Below, piece after piece: positions 1 through 9,132 of a stretch of 64,000 nt of DNA. Under the pieces are notes generated by a model, which had not been told where the DNA came from, made no database searches, and saw only the letters and a list, made by a program, of their open reading frames with translations. Origin of the DNA: Planctomycetaceae bacterium (lineage in GTDB: Bacteria; Planctomycetota; Planctomycetia; Pirellulales; Pirellulaceae). Each line of letters starts with the position of its first letter. The stretch's first letter is position 1. Location: assembly GCA_002709045.1 (NCBI GenBank), contig PAPJ01000065.1:1-64000 (forward strand). Reading direction: 5' to 3'. The position numbers and the translations under genes were made by a program.

Positions 1-29
1 ACGAATGAAAATGTTGTGAAGCTGTTTAA

Positions 30-2513
30 CTAGTGGTTAAACAGGAATTCCTTCGTGTTGATCAGAGCCCAGACAATGTCTTCGTAGGCGATCTTACCGT
101 TCTCCGACTTCTGAATATGAGCCTGAGCGATTTGGATTTCTTCAGCCGTTGGAAGACGTGAAAACGCAAGTAAATACAGTTCTCTAATTTTCACTTCATC
201 ATCACGACCGCTGTCAGTTGACAGCTTGGCTGCACGACCAGCCCCACTAGTCAGCTTACCCTGAATCTCTCCGGAGTTAAGCAAGTGTAAACTCTGCGCT
301 AAATTAGCTTCTGAACTTCGTTCACATTCGCATGCAGAGCTTGATTCCGGGCGACCAAACACAGTCAGGAAGTATGAGTTAAATCCATTATCGGGCAGTT
401 GTGTGGCTCGAGTACCAACCGGCACGCCGGCGAAACTGGTGCTTGTACCGGTTACCTGATCAATTGAATCCAAAAGTACCTCAGCGTTCAATCGTTTTGG
501 ATAATAACGAGAGAAGTTCTGCTTGTCGTCTTTATTCCAGTCGTTCGGTTCACTACTTAACTGATATGTCGTACTTGCTGTTATTGTCTTTACAAGACGT
601 TTAAGGTCGTAGTTGTTATCGATGAAATCCTGAGCCAGAGTGTTCAGTAATTCCAGGTTAGATGCTGGATTAGTTACGCGCATATCGTCTTCCGGATCAA
701 CCAGACCACGACCAAAGAAGTGCTTCCAGTATCGATTCACCAATGCTTTAGCGAAGAATTCATTGTCCGGCTGGCCGAGCCAGTCCGCCAGATATTGACG
801 TGGATCTTCTTCATCCGCAATATCCAGAGGCTCAGAACCTAGACCGGTTGGTGGTACGGCCTGATTGGTCTTAGGATTTTGGGCGGACGCTTTACCACGA
901 TTATGGAAAACTCGGTCCATGCCCGGCATGTCCGCTTTTTTACGCCCAATTCGACTAAAGAACGCCGCAAAACCATAATAATCCTGCTGACTCCATTTTT
1001 CGAATGGATGATGATGACAGCGAGCACACTGAATTCGAAGTCCGAGGAACAGCTGTGCAGTGTCTTCCACCTGTGCTGCCTGATCTTTTACTTCACGGAA
1101 CCAGGTGACCGCAGGATTGCTCGCCGGGCTACCGGTAGCAGTCACGATTTCACCAACGAATTTGTCATATGGCTTGTTTTCATGAAGGCTGTTTCGAATC
1201 CACTGATAGAAGCTGTAAGTTGCCAACTTATCGTTGTCATTACGCCGCTTATTTCGCAGAATCGCACTCCACTTGTTGGCAAAGTAATCAGCGTAGTCGG
1301 TACTAGCCAGTAGTTTATCAATCCATTTGTTACGCTTCTCAGGATCTTCGCTTTGCAGAAATGCATCGGATTCAGCTAATGTTGGTAGGCGACCAGCGAC
1401 ATCAATCGTGACACGACGCAGGAATGAAGCATCGTCACTAATACCTGAAGCTGGCAGGCCAAGTCGCTGCAGTTTACCAAACACTAAGTCATCCACGTAG
1501 TTATTGGACTTAGGTAAGTTTTCAACTTCGATCCCCAGTGGAACTGTTGCTCGGAAAACACCGACGTGACCCTGAAAACGTGCCATCACCGCCACACTGC
1601 CTGTCAGTTTGCTGGTCGTAATAAGACCGTTCGGTGTGACTTCAGCCATTTCCGTATCATTTGAATCAAATGAGGTTGTACGGGTGACGTCTTCACTGGA
1701 ACCATCTGAATAGTAAGCAACAACATTAATCTGCTGATTGGCTTCACGCCCCATCAATCGTTCATCTGGATAAACCTGAATATGAGTTACCACTGGGTCT
1801 TCTGCATTACCGTAAGGCATTCCCTGTTCAATCCAACGATAGAGTAGTCGATAAGGAGCCGAATCGGGTTCCAGACGAGCACCACCGCCGTGAGGCAGAG
1901 TACCAGCACCCTTCTGTAGCAGCAAACTACGATCAGGGGCTGCCGGGAACAAACGGCGTCCCTTTGCTTCCTTCACAAGAAACTCAAAGTCTTCAGCAGG
2001 TTCAAATCCCAACAGCGACAAACGAAAACCATTCTGGCCGCCACTCTTACCGTGACACCCGCCCCCATTACAACCAAACTTAGTGAACACTGGTGTCACC
2101 TGATTGGGGAAATTAACAGGAAGATCTACAACGATATTACTAACTGTCACCTGCACCGAAGCATCCTGACCGGTAGCTGTCTTCACGTGAATCGTTGCAT
2201 CCCCTTCGGCAACTGGTGAAAGATAACCGGTTTTATCAATGCTAATAATTCCTTCCGGAGTAATCGTGTACTCAACATCGCGCGTAAGGTCGCGAGTTTG
2301 CCCCGAAGTATATTCACCGTTAATAAGAAGCTGCTGGCCCGCATCACGTCCGGAAATCAGAACTTTACCATCCACAGTACGACCGGTATCAATAGTGATC
2401 TTTACCAAATCACCCGGGTCACCAAGACCTGGTGCCACCAATTCGCCATCAGCAGCAAACGCGGTTTGAATGGAAAGTGCTATTATTAGTATGCCTGCAA
2501 AAAGCTTTTTCAT
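30..2513 (-). CDS. Exported DUF1549/DUF1553 protein with BIG2-like domains and two heme-type motifs
   Basis: The function is unknown; the architecture is that of the planctomycete DUF1549-DUF1553 family. I start at the ATG at 2513 rather than 45 bases upstream, because it is preceded by AAGGA at good spacing and opens a clean Sec signal peptide (MKKLFAG..., ending near AFA-AD at residue 20). Two BIG2-like Ig segments lie at about 75-125 and 245-325. Between them is a CX4CH motif (C148, C153, H154) in a GCNGGGCH-GK context. DUF1549 follows at about 336-535 with a CARCH motif at 496-500, then DUF1553 to the end, finishing in the typical KEFLFNH tail. The protein is probably periplasmic and binds c-type heme. 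No DUF1501 partner is visible; it may lie beyond position 1, downstream of this gene. Confidence 0.9.
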   Translation of the reverse strand: MKKLFAGILIIALSIQTAFAADGELVAPGLGDPGDLVKITIDTGRTVDGKVLISGRDAGQQLLINGEYTSGQTRDLTRDVEYTITPEGIISIDKTGYLSPVAEGDATIHVKTATGQDASVQVTVSNIVVDLPVNFPNQVTPVFTKFGCNGGGCHGKSGGQNGFRLSLLGFEPAEDFEFLVKEAKGRRLFPAAPDRSLLLQKGAGTLPHGGGARLEPDSAPYRLLYRWIEQGMPYGNAEDPVVTHIQVYPDERLMGREANQQINVVAYYSDGSSEDVTRTTSFDSNDTEMAEVTPNGLITTSKLTGSVAVMARFQGHVGVFRATVPLGIEVENLPKSNNYVDDLVFGKLQRLGLPASGISDDASFLRRVTIDVAGRLPTLAESDAFLQSEDPEKRNKWIDKLLASTDYADYFANKWSAILRNKRRNDNDKLATYSFYQWIRNSLHENKPYDKFVGEIVTATGSPASNPAVTWFREVKDQAAQVEDTAQLFLGLRIQCARCHHHPFEKWSQQDYYGFAAFFSRIGRKKADMPGMDRVFHNRGKASAQNPKTNQAVPPTGLGSEPLDIADEEDPRQYLADWLGQPDNEFFAKALVNRYWKHFFGRGLVDPEDDMRVTNPASNLELLNTLAQDFIDNNYDLKRLVKTITASTTYQLSSEPNDWNKDDKQNFSRYYPKRLNAEVLLDSIDQVTGTSTSFAGVPVGTRATQLPDNGFNSYFLTVFGRPESSSACECERSSEANLAQSLHLLNSGEIQGKLTSGAGRAAKLSTDSGRDDEVKIRELYLLAFSRLPTAEEIQIAQAHIQKSENGKIAYEDIVWALINTKEFLFNH

Positions 2514-2781
2514 CGTAGTGTCCTTACAAAAACATCCAAAGCGGAGAGGGAATTCCACTGCAGCGGATGTAGGAGGGAAACAAATTCCGTTATCTCGAAA
2601 CTTTGCTATACGTTACGTGTACGACAAAACGCACGTCCTACATGCGCTTTCTCGGTTCTTTAACTATAACAGCTTCACTAATTATTTTCCAAATTCTCAC
2701 CCAAGAACAACATCAATCTGTTCCAAAAAGAGATTTATGGGTCTATTTACACCACCCTAATTAGGGGTATTTGCGGGAAAA
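2514..2781. other. Intergenic region, 268 bases
   Basis: This lies between the 5' end of the DUF1549/DUF1553 gene and the 3' end of the cyclophilin gene, both on the minus strand. It should hold the promoter of the former. A 12-base perfect palindrome sits at 2755-2766. I see no credible ORF and no RNA gene. Confidence 0.5.
2755..2766. repeat. 12-base perfect palindrome
   Basis: CCCTAATTAGGG reads identically on both strands. It lies just downstream of the cyclophilin stop codon. There is no T-tract after it on either strand, so a terminator role is weak; an operator is possible but unsupported. Confidence 0.3.
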
Positions 2782-3300
2782 CTACTCGGTCGTGGCAACT
2801 TCGATACTGTTAACCTGAATTGGTTCGAGCGGTCGATCCCCGGTTGCAGTAGCAGTATTGCCAATACTCATCACGACATCCATACCATCGGTCACTTTGC
2901 CAAAGACAGGGTGTTTACTCGGACCAGGTGTAAACCAGTCGAGATAATGGTTATGGACTGTATTAATAAAGAACTGGCATCCACCACTATTAGGTTGCCC
3001 CGTATTAGCCATCGACAATGTTCCGGGTTCGTTTGACAACTGCGCATCTGCTGGGTGTTCATCCTGAATATTTCCGTGGGGGCTACTACCAGTCCCGGCA
3101 CCTGGATGATTTGGATCTTTACTGTGCGGACAACCGAACTGGATCATGAAATCTTTAATCACTCGATGGAAGTGTAAGCCGTCATAAAAACCCTCTCCGG
3201 CCAATTGAATAAAGTTACCTGCCGTGATCGGCATCTTATCGATAAATAGTTCGACCGTGAAATCTCCCACGGATGTATGAATGATCGCTGTTGGATTCAC
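2782..3300 (-). CDS. Peptidyl-prolyl cis-trans isomerase, cyclophilin type
   Basis: Catalyses cis-trans isomerisation of Xaa-Pro bonds during protein folding. The 172 residues form one cyclophilin domain with the family landmarks in order: FHRVIKDFMIQ (44-54, including the catalytic Arg), GTLSMAN (93-99), QFFI (109-112) and HPVFGKV (130-136). There is no signal peptide, so a cytoplasmic location is likely. Translation starts at a GTG, and an AAGGAG box six bases upstream supports it. Length is normal for small bacterial cyclophilins. It sits alone between the DUF1549/DUF1553 gene and aat on the same strand. Confidence 0.95.
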   Translation of the reverse strand: MNPTAIIHTSVGDFTVELFIDKMPITAGNFIQLAGEGFYDGLHFHRVIKDFMIQFGCPHSKDPNHPGAGTGSSPHGNIQDEHPADAQLSNEPGTLSMANTGQPNSGGCQFFINTVHNHYLDWFTPGPSKHPVFGKVTDGMDVVMSIGNTATATGDRPLEPIQVNSIEVATTE

Positions 3301-3370
3301 CTGGAGCTCCTTGTTGAATTTTTATGGTACGACATAATCCCGCCGGTAATAACGGCGTGTTATTAAACGA

Positions 3371-4081
3371 TTACCACGAATGGCTACGACTATCAATGAC
3401 CCCAAAATCGACGGGTCGTTTAAGGCTTGCATCTAACACTTCAAGATAGATCTGCCTGTTAATCATCACGGCACCCAACGAAGCGCAGTGAGCGGTCATT
3501 TGCTGAAGATCCATTAACACATAACCCTGTTGCTGTAAGTGCCTGAGCAAAACGCAAAGTCCTACTTTAGACGCATCACTAACACGTCTAAACATCGATT
3601 CACCTGCAAAGATTCCACCAACAGAAACGCCGTAAAGACCTCCGACCAGTACATCCTCTTCCCAAACTTCCACACTGTGGGTTTTACCCATAGTAAAAAG
3701 CTCGTTATAAACAGCACGCATTTCACCGGTAATCCAGGTTCCGTGTTCCTCGACACCTTCGATAACCCGCGGTCCCGCACATGCATTAACCACGGCATCA
3801 AAAGCCTGATCACTCGTTACTACAAAACGGCGACTACGAATCTTTCTCGCCAGACGACGTGGAATATGAATTTGATCCCACAAGAACACTGCCCGTGGAT
3901 CGGGACTACACCAGGCGGTAACCATTTCATCCTCAAACTCTACAGGCCAGGGAAAAATCCCCTGCAAATAAGCTGAATAAACGCAACCAGTATCGATTAC
4001 CCCCCCGACCGCCACAACACCTTCAGAATTTGCCGTCCGCGGATCAGGAAATTCAAAGTAGTCACTATCGCCTGACATCAA
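3371..4081 (-). CDS. aat: Leucyl/phenylalanyl-tRNA-protein transferase
   Basis: Adds Leu or Phe from aminoacyl-tRNA to N-terminal Arg or Lys of target proteins, marking them for ClpS/ClpAP degradation by the N-end rule. The 236 residues show the family signature: FPDPRTA near the N-terminus, GVVAVGG, LQGIFPWP, WCSPDPRAVF, and the GESMF...SDASK segment before the C-terminal helices. Size matches the family. The gene begins with two ATG codons in a row; either may be used. It is divergent from the HtrA-like gene across a 133-base gap. A cytoplasmic enzyme. Confidence 0.95.
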   Translation of the reverse strand: MMSGDSDYFEFPDPRTANSEGVVAVGGVIDTGCVYSAYLQGIFPWPVEFEDEMVTAWCSPDPRAVFLWDQIHIPRRLARKIRSRRFVVTSDQAFDAVVNACAGPRVIEGVEEHGTWITGEMRAVYNELFTMGKTHSVEVWEEDVLVGGLYGVSVGGIFAGESMFRRVSDASKVGLCVLLRHLQQQGYVLMDLQQMTAHCASLGAVMINRQIYLEVLDASLKRPVDFGVIDSRSHSW

Positions 4082-4146
4082 TTCACCCAGCTTAACTTTT
4101 GGATCTCTGCTGCATTTTTATGTTCGTCGTCTCAGCACCCTAAAGC

Positions 4147-4152
4147 TATAAT
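4147..4152 (+). promoter_or_regulatory. Possible -10 box upstream of the HtrA-like gene
   Basis: A perfect TATAAT lies 62 bases before the protease start codon in the divergent aat/HtrA gap. The matching -35 region is weak (TTCGTC at 18-base spacing), so this is only a candidate. Confidence 0.3.
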
Positions 4153-4214
4153 AACAGAAGCGAAGCACAACCGATTCGCCCCAACCTTTCAATGCAGTTG
4201 AGTCGACTAACGCC

Positions 4215-5483
4215 ATGGATCATCCGGACAACAATCACGACTCAACACCATTGACACTCTCAACGCATATCGAGTCCGAAGTCTCAAATGAGGGACCACC
4301 ACGCATTGCCACTTCCGGCGATATGGCCATGGCCGCGATCAAATACCGATTTGCCCGGCTCGTAATCACTACAGTCACACTTCTCCTATTCGTTTTTGGC
4401 ACTCCATATCTTGTTCAGCAAATCCAGTATTCTCTTGAATACGGAAAAATCAAAGCCCGCTATGACGCAGCGAGTGTCCACCTTTCCTCGGGTACAAATG
4501 AATCAGTTTCCCAACGTTCAGAATTAGTCTCTAACAAAGTCGCCCCAAGTGTGGTCCATATTCATACAGCTGCCTTTGACATGGGGGCCCGTACAAATCA
4601 GCGCATCCTTCCGGAATCAAACTTATTTCCCTCCAGAGGGCAAGGCTCAGGCATCATTGTATCGACCGACGGATACATTCTCACAAACCGACATGTGATC
4701 GAGGATTCAAATCTGGTTTACGTCCACTTGGCTGATCAATCGCGCCATACGGCGGAGATTATCGGCGTGGACAAGGAAACCGATCTGGCATTAATCAAGA
4801 TCGCCCGAGGAAATCTGATCCCCATCGAGTGGGCGCCACGTGATGCGGTACAGGTTGGCACTATGGTCTGGGCCATGGGTAGCCCATTTGGGCTCGAACA
4901 ATCTATCACGCTTGGTATCATTAGCGCCACTCACCGGACAGCTAAAGTCGGCACGTTATACCAAGACTTCCTGCAAACCGATGCCGCTGTTAATCCGGGT
5001 AACAGTGGTGGCCCGCTGGTCAACGAAGATGGCCGGCTTATTGGAGTTAACACAGCCATCGTAGGTGACGCTTATCAGGGAATCAGCTTTGCCGTCCCGG
5101 GCTACGTGGCAAAATCAATTTCCGATCAACTTGAGAAAAACGGTCGCGTATCGCGTGGCTGGCTCGGACTTTCACTTACCAATCCAACCACCGAGTTACT
5201 GACGCTGCACAAGATCCAAATCCCCCCGGACCAAAACTCGTTAGGGGCCCAGGTGACAAATTTCGCGCCCAGTTACTCTCCCGGCTATGCGGCAGGCATT
5301 GAAATCAACGATATCATCATCGAATTTAATGGCCAGCCGGTCACTTCGACCACACAGTTTATTCAGGCCATAGGTGAAACGCCCGGCGGTGAAAATGCCC
5401 AGCTAACACTGAGGCGATTAGTGGATAACGAGTCTCAGGAAATACTTATCAAGCTGACACTCGGTGAACGCCCGCTGGAATAA
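4215..5483 (+). CDS. HtrA/DegP-like membrane-anchored serine protease with PDZ domain
   Basis: A trypsin-like protease of the S1C family that would handle misfolded or damaged envelope proteins. An approximately 45-residue hydrophilic N-terminal tail is followed by one transmembrane segment (about 46-69), so the protease domain should face the periplasm. The catalytic triad is visible: H160 in TNRHVIED, D190 in ETDLALIKI and S264 in NPGNSGGPL. A single PDZ domain occupies about 320-420. The 422-residue length with one PDZ resembles DegS-type proteins more than two-PDZ DegP. It converges on the histidine kinase gene with only 18 bases between the stops. Start choice is uncertain; in-frame ATGs at codons 37 and 39 lie before the membrane segment. 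Confidence 0.93.
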   Translation: MDHPDNNHDSTPLTLSTHIESEVSNEGPPRIATSGDMAMAAIKYRFARLVITTVTLLLFVFGTPYLVQQIQYSLEYGKIKARYDAASVHLSSGTNESVSQRSELVSNKVAPSVVHIHTAAFDMGARTNQRILPESNLFPSRGQGSGIIVSTDGYILTNRHVIEDSNLVYVHLADQSRHTAEIIGVDKETDLALIKIARGNLIPIEWAPRDAVQVGTMVWAMGSPFGLEQSITLGIISATHRTAKVGTLYQDFLQTDAAVNPGNSGGPLVNEDGRLIGVNTAIVGDAYQGISFAVPGYVAKSISDQLEKNGRVSRGWLGLSLTNPTTELLTLHKIQIPPDQNSLGAQVTNFAPSYSPGYAAGIEINDIIIEFNGQPVTSTTQFIQAIGETPGGENAQLTLRRLVDNESQEILIKLTLGERPLE

Positions 5484-5501
5484 AGCACTGATCAATCAAC
5501 T

Positions 5502-6155
5502 TCATTTCAATGCTTTGCTTAACGTTACACGAGTTCCTTCGCCAGGTGCTGAGTCGATTTGCAAATCGATATCAAAGATACGCGCTCTCTGGATCGCAGT
5601 GCATAAACCAAACGATTCTTCCGGAACCTGATCCGCGAGAAAGCCTTTACCCTGATCACTGACCTCAATCAGCAATTGCCCCGCACCACGTCGAACCAGC
5701 ACTGCTGCGCCGGCAGCACCGCTGTGCTTGCGCGCATTCCAGACCAATTCACGAACAATCCGCAAAATAGAATCTGCCATACTCTCTTCCAGATCCTCCA
5801 GTGATGCCTCACCTTCTAACGCGACCTGGAATGTCGGTTCACTGAACTCACGGCAAAGCGAATCGAGACTGGTCTCATGAATGAATTCAGGCTCTGGCGA
5901 ACCCCTCAGAATACTTCTCACCTGTGAAACAGCTGCTTCCAGGGACTGATCAAGATCTTCAAGATTTTTTAACAGGTTCTCCTGCATTTCAGCAGTCCCC
6001 ATCAAAGCCTGTAACTCCATCCGGGCCGCGATGACGCGTTGGAGTGGTCCATCATGAAGCTCATGCTCGATTGTCGTCACGCGCTGCTCCATCAAAGCCA
6101 GTTCGGCCTGCAACGCCACGATCATTCTTTCCCTTCCTGCCAGTTCTTCCTGCAC
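5502..6155 (-). CDS. Soluble histidine kinase (HisKA_3 / NarL-type)
   Basis: A 217-residue two-component kinase of the NarX/DesK class. A short coiled-coil-like N-terminus leads into the phosphoacceptor motif EHELHDGPLQR (His34), a dimerisation helix, and a HATPase_c domain with N-box ELVWNARKH (Asn140) and G1 box DQGKGF (167-172). No sensor or membrane segment is present. The GTG start directly follows the TAA of the upstream membrane-protein gene, so translational coupling is likely and the membrane protein is the obvious candidate for the sensing part. No response regulator is adjacent. The GTG is the only start I can justify; the in-frame ATG at residue 11 would still leave the kinase core intact. 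Confidence 0.85.
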   Translation of the reverse strand: MQEELAGRERMIVALQAELALMEQRVTTIEHELHDGPLQRVIAARMELQALMGTAEMQENLLKNLEDLDQSLEAAVSQVRSILRGSPEPEFIHETSLDSLCREFSEPTFQVALEGEASLEDLEESMADSILRIVRELVWNARKHSGAAGAAVLVRRGAGQLLIEVSDQGKGFLADQVPEESFGLCTAIQRARIFDIDLQIDSAPGEGTRVTLSKALK

Positions 6156-7304
6156 TTATTTAGTCTCCAAATGAGCGAAAAGATCTTTTCTCACTTCCGG
6201 ATTACTAATTTTCCAGATCGCTCCATCAACGAAAAAATGATGAAGATTGATCGAGACCACCAGTAGCGTCAGACCGGATTTATAAACGGTTGTCATTTTT
6301 GCCTGCATACCAACAATGCCAGGCAGTTCGAAGACAACATAACCTAACGCAACAAGCATAAAATACATCATGATTGTAAATACAATTCCGTTTAGGCCAT
6401 GTTTCTTCTCAGCCGCATTGGCTTCAACCCGCGTGGTAACCACAAGATACTGCAAGGCATGTGCCAGTTGAACAACGATGGTAATCCCAACAATGTCATG
6501 GTATTTCAAAACGCCGTAGTACCAAACGTAGACCGCTAACCACGGAACCAACGCATTTAAGGGTATACGCCGGCCAGTCCTTTTGGCCAACCGGTAGAAG
6601 CCCAATCCCCCGGCAATAAAAAAGGGAAAGACTATAAAAGGTACGAAAGGAGTAATGGCCACACAGGCAACAGCTATCGATTGATAAGTAACCATCATCG
6701 GCGAGGATGCAATCCAAAGCAGTGCATGCATGCCCACCAACACAAACAATCCACTCTTAATCATCCATTTCTCTTTGGGGTCCAGTCGTATCTCTCCCAA
6801 AAACAGGTAGGTACAGATAATTCCCCAGGCTTGCATGTTGTAGTGCCATCCCAGATAAACCATCACCGCAATGTTCATAGCCTCAAGCAGTCCTGATCCA
6901 ACGGTTATATCTCCGTTCAGCAACGTCTGATCAGTAGCACCGGAGATCAATACGACAAGGCTCATTAATGCCAAAACGACCGGTACTCCGATCGCCGACC
7001 AACGATAAGTCTGTATTTGTTTCCGAGAGCGATATAGCAGCCGGTACGATGCCATAAAGTGAGGGTGATTGATAATAATCGTGAGCAACATGAACGCAGT
7101 CAGCATATTGACCGGCCGCAAGACCGAAGTGCCTTGCTGCGTGGTAATTGAGTTAGAAAATGGTTCAAACCATTCACTTGTGGGCGGAAAAACCAGCACG
7201 GCCCCAATAATTACGAATACCGACAAACCACCCAGACCCAGGAAATCGACTATGGGATTCCACAAATGTCTTTGCGTTGTCGATACTTTCGATTTTATCG
7301 CCAT
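6156..7304 (-). CDS. Polytopic membrane protein with conserved-looking His motifs, candidate sensor partner
   Basis: I do not recognise the family with certainty. From the ATG at 7304, which has an AGGGA box, the protein is 382 residues; a GTG 48 bases upstream is a weaker start. It has about ten hydrophobic segments. Histidines recur in or next to them: NHPHFMASY, GWHYNMQAWG, LAHALQYLVV and, near the C-terminus, NLHHFFVDGAIWK. This pattern hints at a metal or heme ligand set or a diffusible-ligand sensor. The stop codon abuts the GTG of the histidine kinase, which argues that the two act together. A role as an enzyme unrelated to the kinase remains possible. Confidence 0.8.
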   Translation of the reverse strand: MAIKSKVSTTQRHLWNPIVDFLGLGGLSVFVIIGAVLVFPPTSEWFEPFSNSITTQQGTSVLRPVNMLTAFMLLTIIINHPHFMASYRLLYRSRKQIQTYRWSAIGVPVVLALMSLVVLISGATDQTLLNGDITVGSGLLEAMNIAVMVYLGWHYNMQAWGIICTYLFLGEIRLDPKEKWMIKSGLFVLVGMHALLWIASSPMMVTYQSIAVACVAITPFVPFIVFPFFIAGGLGFYRLAKRTGRRIPLNALVPWLAVYVWYYGVLKYHDIVGITIVVQLAHALQYLVVTTRVEANAAEKKHGLNGIVFTIMMYFMLVALGYVVFELPGIVGMQAKMTTVYKSGLTLLVVSINLHHFFVDGAIWKISNPEVRKDLFAHLETK

Positions 7305-7472
7305 TCTGTTCCCTGACTGCGTATCTCTGCCGACCACGTTGCAACTAGCCACAGGTACGGTAAGGATAACAAATCCATCAGTTCAAAGCCCCCCCGATTC
7401 AGGATTGTCTGTTAAATACCAGGACCGCTAACGGGTATCTTTCTATCGACCACTTCCTAATAGGAGAACCTC

Positions 7473-8192
7473 ATGGATCTGAAAGAACGTTTCGAAATCT
7501 GGCGCGATGTATATGCCCTGCAAATAGACTTCCTTCGTGAACTTGGAAATTACAAGCTCAACGTTGCCAAGAGTGACCTGGTCACGGCCGTCGCTTCCAA
7601 TCAACTGGCCGTAGCCCGTATGAAAGCGCACATCGCCCAGGAATTACAGGGAGCGCTGCGTCGGCTACACCAGATGGAGGGTCGGACAGCAACCAAAGTA
7701 AAACGTCTTACCACCATGGCCCGTAACGCAGCCTATATTCAAAATGGCGATGATATGACACGCTCGCGAATGCAACTAATGTGGGCTGCCTACAAAGTCT
7801 TCGAGCGAATGGTCCCCATCGAACAACTGGAACAAACAATGCTGCTGGACCTTCACCCCGGTGCCCGCAAAGGAACACAATACACCAACAAAGCGGAACC
7901 TTCCGAACACTGCCACGACATCCCTGATTATGTCGATAATGCACATATGCTAATTGGGTACATCAAACGCCGAAACTACCTGCCCATCCGGGGTACGCTG
8001 GCACATCGACACGTCTTAAAGGTTTTTCAGGCCATCGCCAATGTCGCTGCCGCACAACTGAACAAAATGGAGGATGCTATCAAGCAAATGCGTAGCAATA
8101 CCTACAAGGTTTGGAATCCACTGATCATTGCCGGTCTCCCTGACACTCTGGATGTGAAGAAGATCCTCTACAACGGAATGAAAGACCTCTAA
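7473..8192 (+). CDS. Uncharacterised 239-residue, mainly helical protein
   Basis: Not recognised. A good AGGAG box lies seven bases before the ATG. The protein has no signal peptide and no membrane segment. It is rich in Lys, Arg, Gln and Met, and the first 100 residues look like amphipathic helices. The only striking local feature is a cluster of charged and aromatic residues at the N-terminus (MDLKERFEIWRDVY). It is divergent from the membrane-protein/kinase pair, sharing a gap of about 170 bases, and converges on the transporter with seven bases between the stops. It could be the output or target of that sensor, but this is position-only inference. Confidence 0.75.
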   Translation: MDLKERFEIWRDVYALQIDFLRELGNYKLNVAKSDLVTAVASNQLAVARMKAHIAQELQGALRRLHQMEGRTATKVKRLTTMARNAAYIQNGDDMTRSRMQLMWAAYKVFERMVPIEQLEQTMLLDLHPGARKGTQYTNKAEPSEHCHDIPDYVDNAHMLIGYIKRRNYLPIRGTLAHRHVLKVFQAIANVAAAQLNKMEDAIKQMRSNTYKVWNPLIIAGLPDTLDVKKILYNGMKDL

Positions 8193-8199
8193 ATAAAAA

Positions 8200-9099
8200 T
8201 CAGATCATATCAAGCTGTTTCAAAGTTGAAACTAATGCAATCAACAGAAAGAAGATGCCAAAAAACACCAAAGCCATCCAGACTAATCTACGCGGCTGTA
8301 ATTTTCCGGGCAACAACGAGCGGTTTACATAAACGGTATGCAGACAACTGATACCCAAAGCATAATTATAAATCGTTGTGGCAATTTTCAGCAGAGTGTC
8401 AGGCTTAAAAAAGCCGAGCATAATAAAACCAAATGTAGCGTAGCATGCTAACACCTTGAAGTAGACCATCCGAATCTCAGACGGAGGCATACTGCGAAGC
8501 TTATCGCTAGTCGTCCAGAACACATCAACCCATCGCCGAATAATACCGTCGGCCGATGTCGACATGCTGGGAGCCAAAACCAAAAATCCGCAAAAAATCG
8601 TCAGAAACCAAAATGTTTTTCCCAGGCCCTGTTTTTTAGCATCTTGCACCTGCGTATCCAGACTCTCTCGCTCCGCGTCACTTAGATCCGAAATATTATC
8701 CGGAATATCAATGCGGGCAACTGCACTTGCAACTCCATCAGCCGTCATGGTTGCCGCGACCCATTTATCAGGCACGGTCACTCCCCGGTCAAGAAATTCG
8801 ACACTGAGCATGCTAGGCAGAGCCAAACCGATAAAACAAGCGGGCATCCAAACGACTAGTTGGTCACGCATTACATGTTTGAACCAGCGCCGCCAACGAG
8901 GCATTGCACCCGGGGCATCCGGATTAAATACCGTTCCCTGATGTGACAGGGAAATCTCAAGACCACCAACAACCGACGGGATCGCACCAACATGGTGTCC
9001 CATCCCCCAGCCCTCGTCACGGGTGTAATTACTGATGGGCGTGTTCGAAAGACCTCCGGATCCGGAAATCGCTACCAATGCTGACAACGACGCGATCAA
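8200..9099 (-). CDS. C-terminal part of Nramp-like transporter, downstream of an in-frame stop
   Basis: This is the continuation of the gene at 9133-10242 in the same reading frame, separated only by a TAA and eleven open codons. It carries the remaining transmembrane segments of an Nramp-like carrier (ALVAISGSGGLSNTPISNYT..., then LVVWMPACFIGLALPSM and three or more C-terminal helices) and ends at ...KQLDMI. The TTG at 9099 is not a convincing start: it has no Shine-Dalgarno box and lies in the middle of a transmembrane helix, and the first internal ATG comes about 30 codons further on. The reading frame is intact for 300 codons, so any inactivation is recent. Either the gene is a fresh pseudogene, or the stop is read through, or it is a base-calling error. 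Confidence 0.75.
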   Translation of the reverse strand: MIASLSALVAISGSGGLSNTPISNYTRDEGWGMGHHVGAIPSVVGGLEISLSHQGTVFNPDAPGAMPRWRRWFKHVMRDQLVVWMPACFIGLALPSMLSVEFLDRGVTVPDKWVAATMTADGVASAVARIDIPDNISDLSDAERESLDTQVQDAKKQGLGKTFWFLTIFCGFLVLAPSMSTSADGIIRRWVDVFWTTSDKLRSMPPSEIRMVYFKVLACYATFGFIMLGFFKPDTLLKIATTIYNYALGISCLHTVYVNRSLLPGKLQPRRLVWMALVFFGIFFLLIALVSTLKQLDMI

Positions 9100-9132
9100 T
9101 GCCCAGTCGATATCGGGAAAACCTTTCCCGCT

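Noticed and set aside
879..1313. Plus-strand open frame of 144 codons
   Set aside because: It lies wholly antisense to the DUF1549 region of a gene with clear motifs, and its product has no signal, motif or ribosome-binding site.
3539..3976. Plus-strand open frame of 145 codons
   Set aside because: Antisense to aat, whose family motifs are intact on the other strand; no independent support.
8200..9099. The C-terminal transporter segment as an independent gene
   Set aside because: It begins inside a membrane helix with TTG, has no ribosome-binding site, and is in the same frame as the upstream half.
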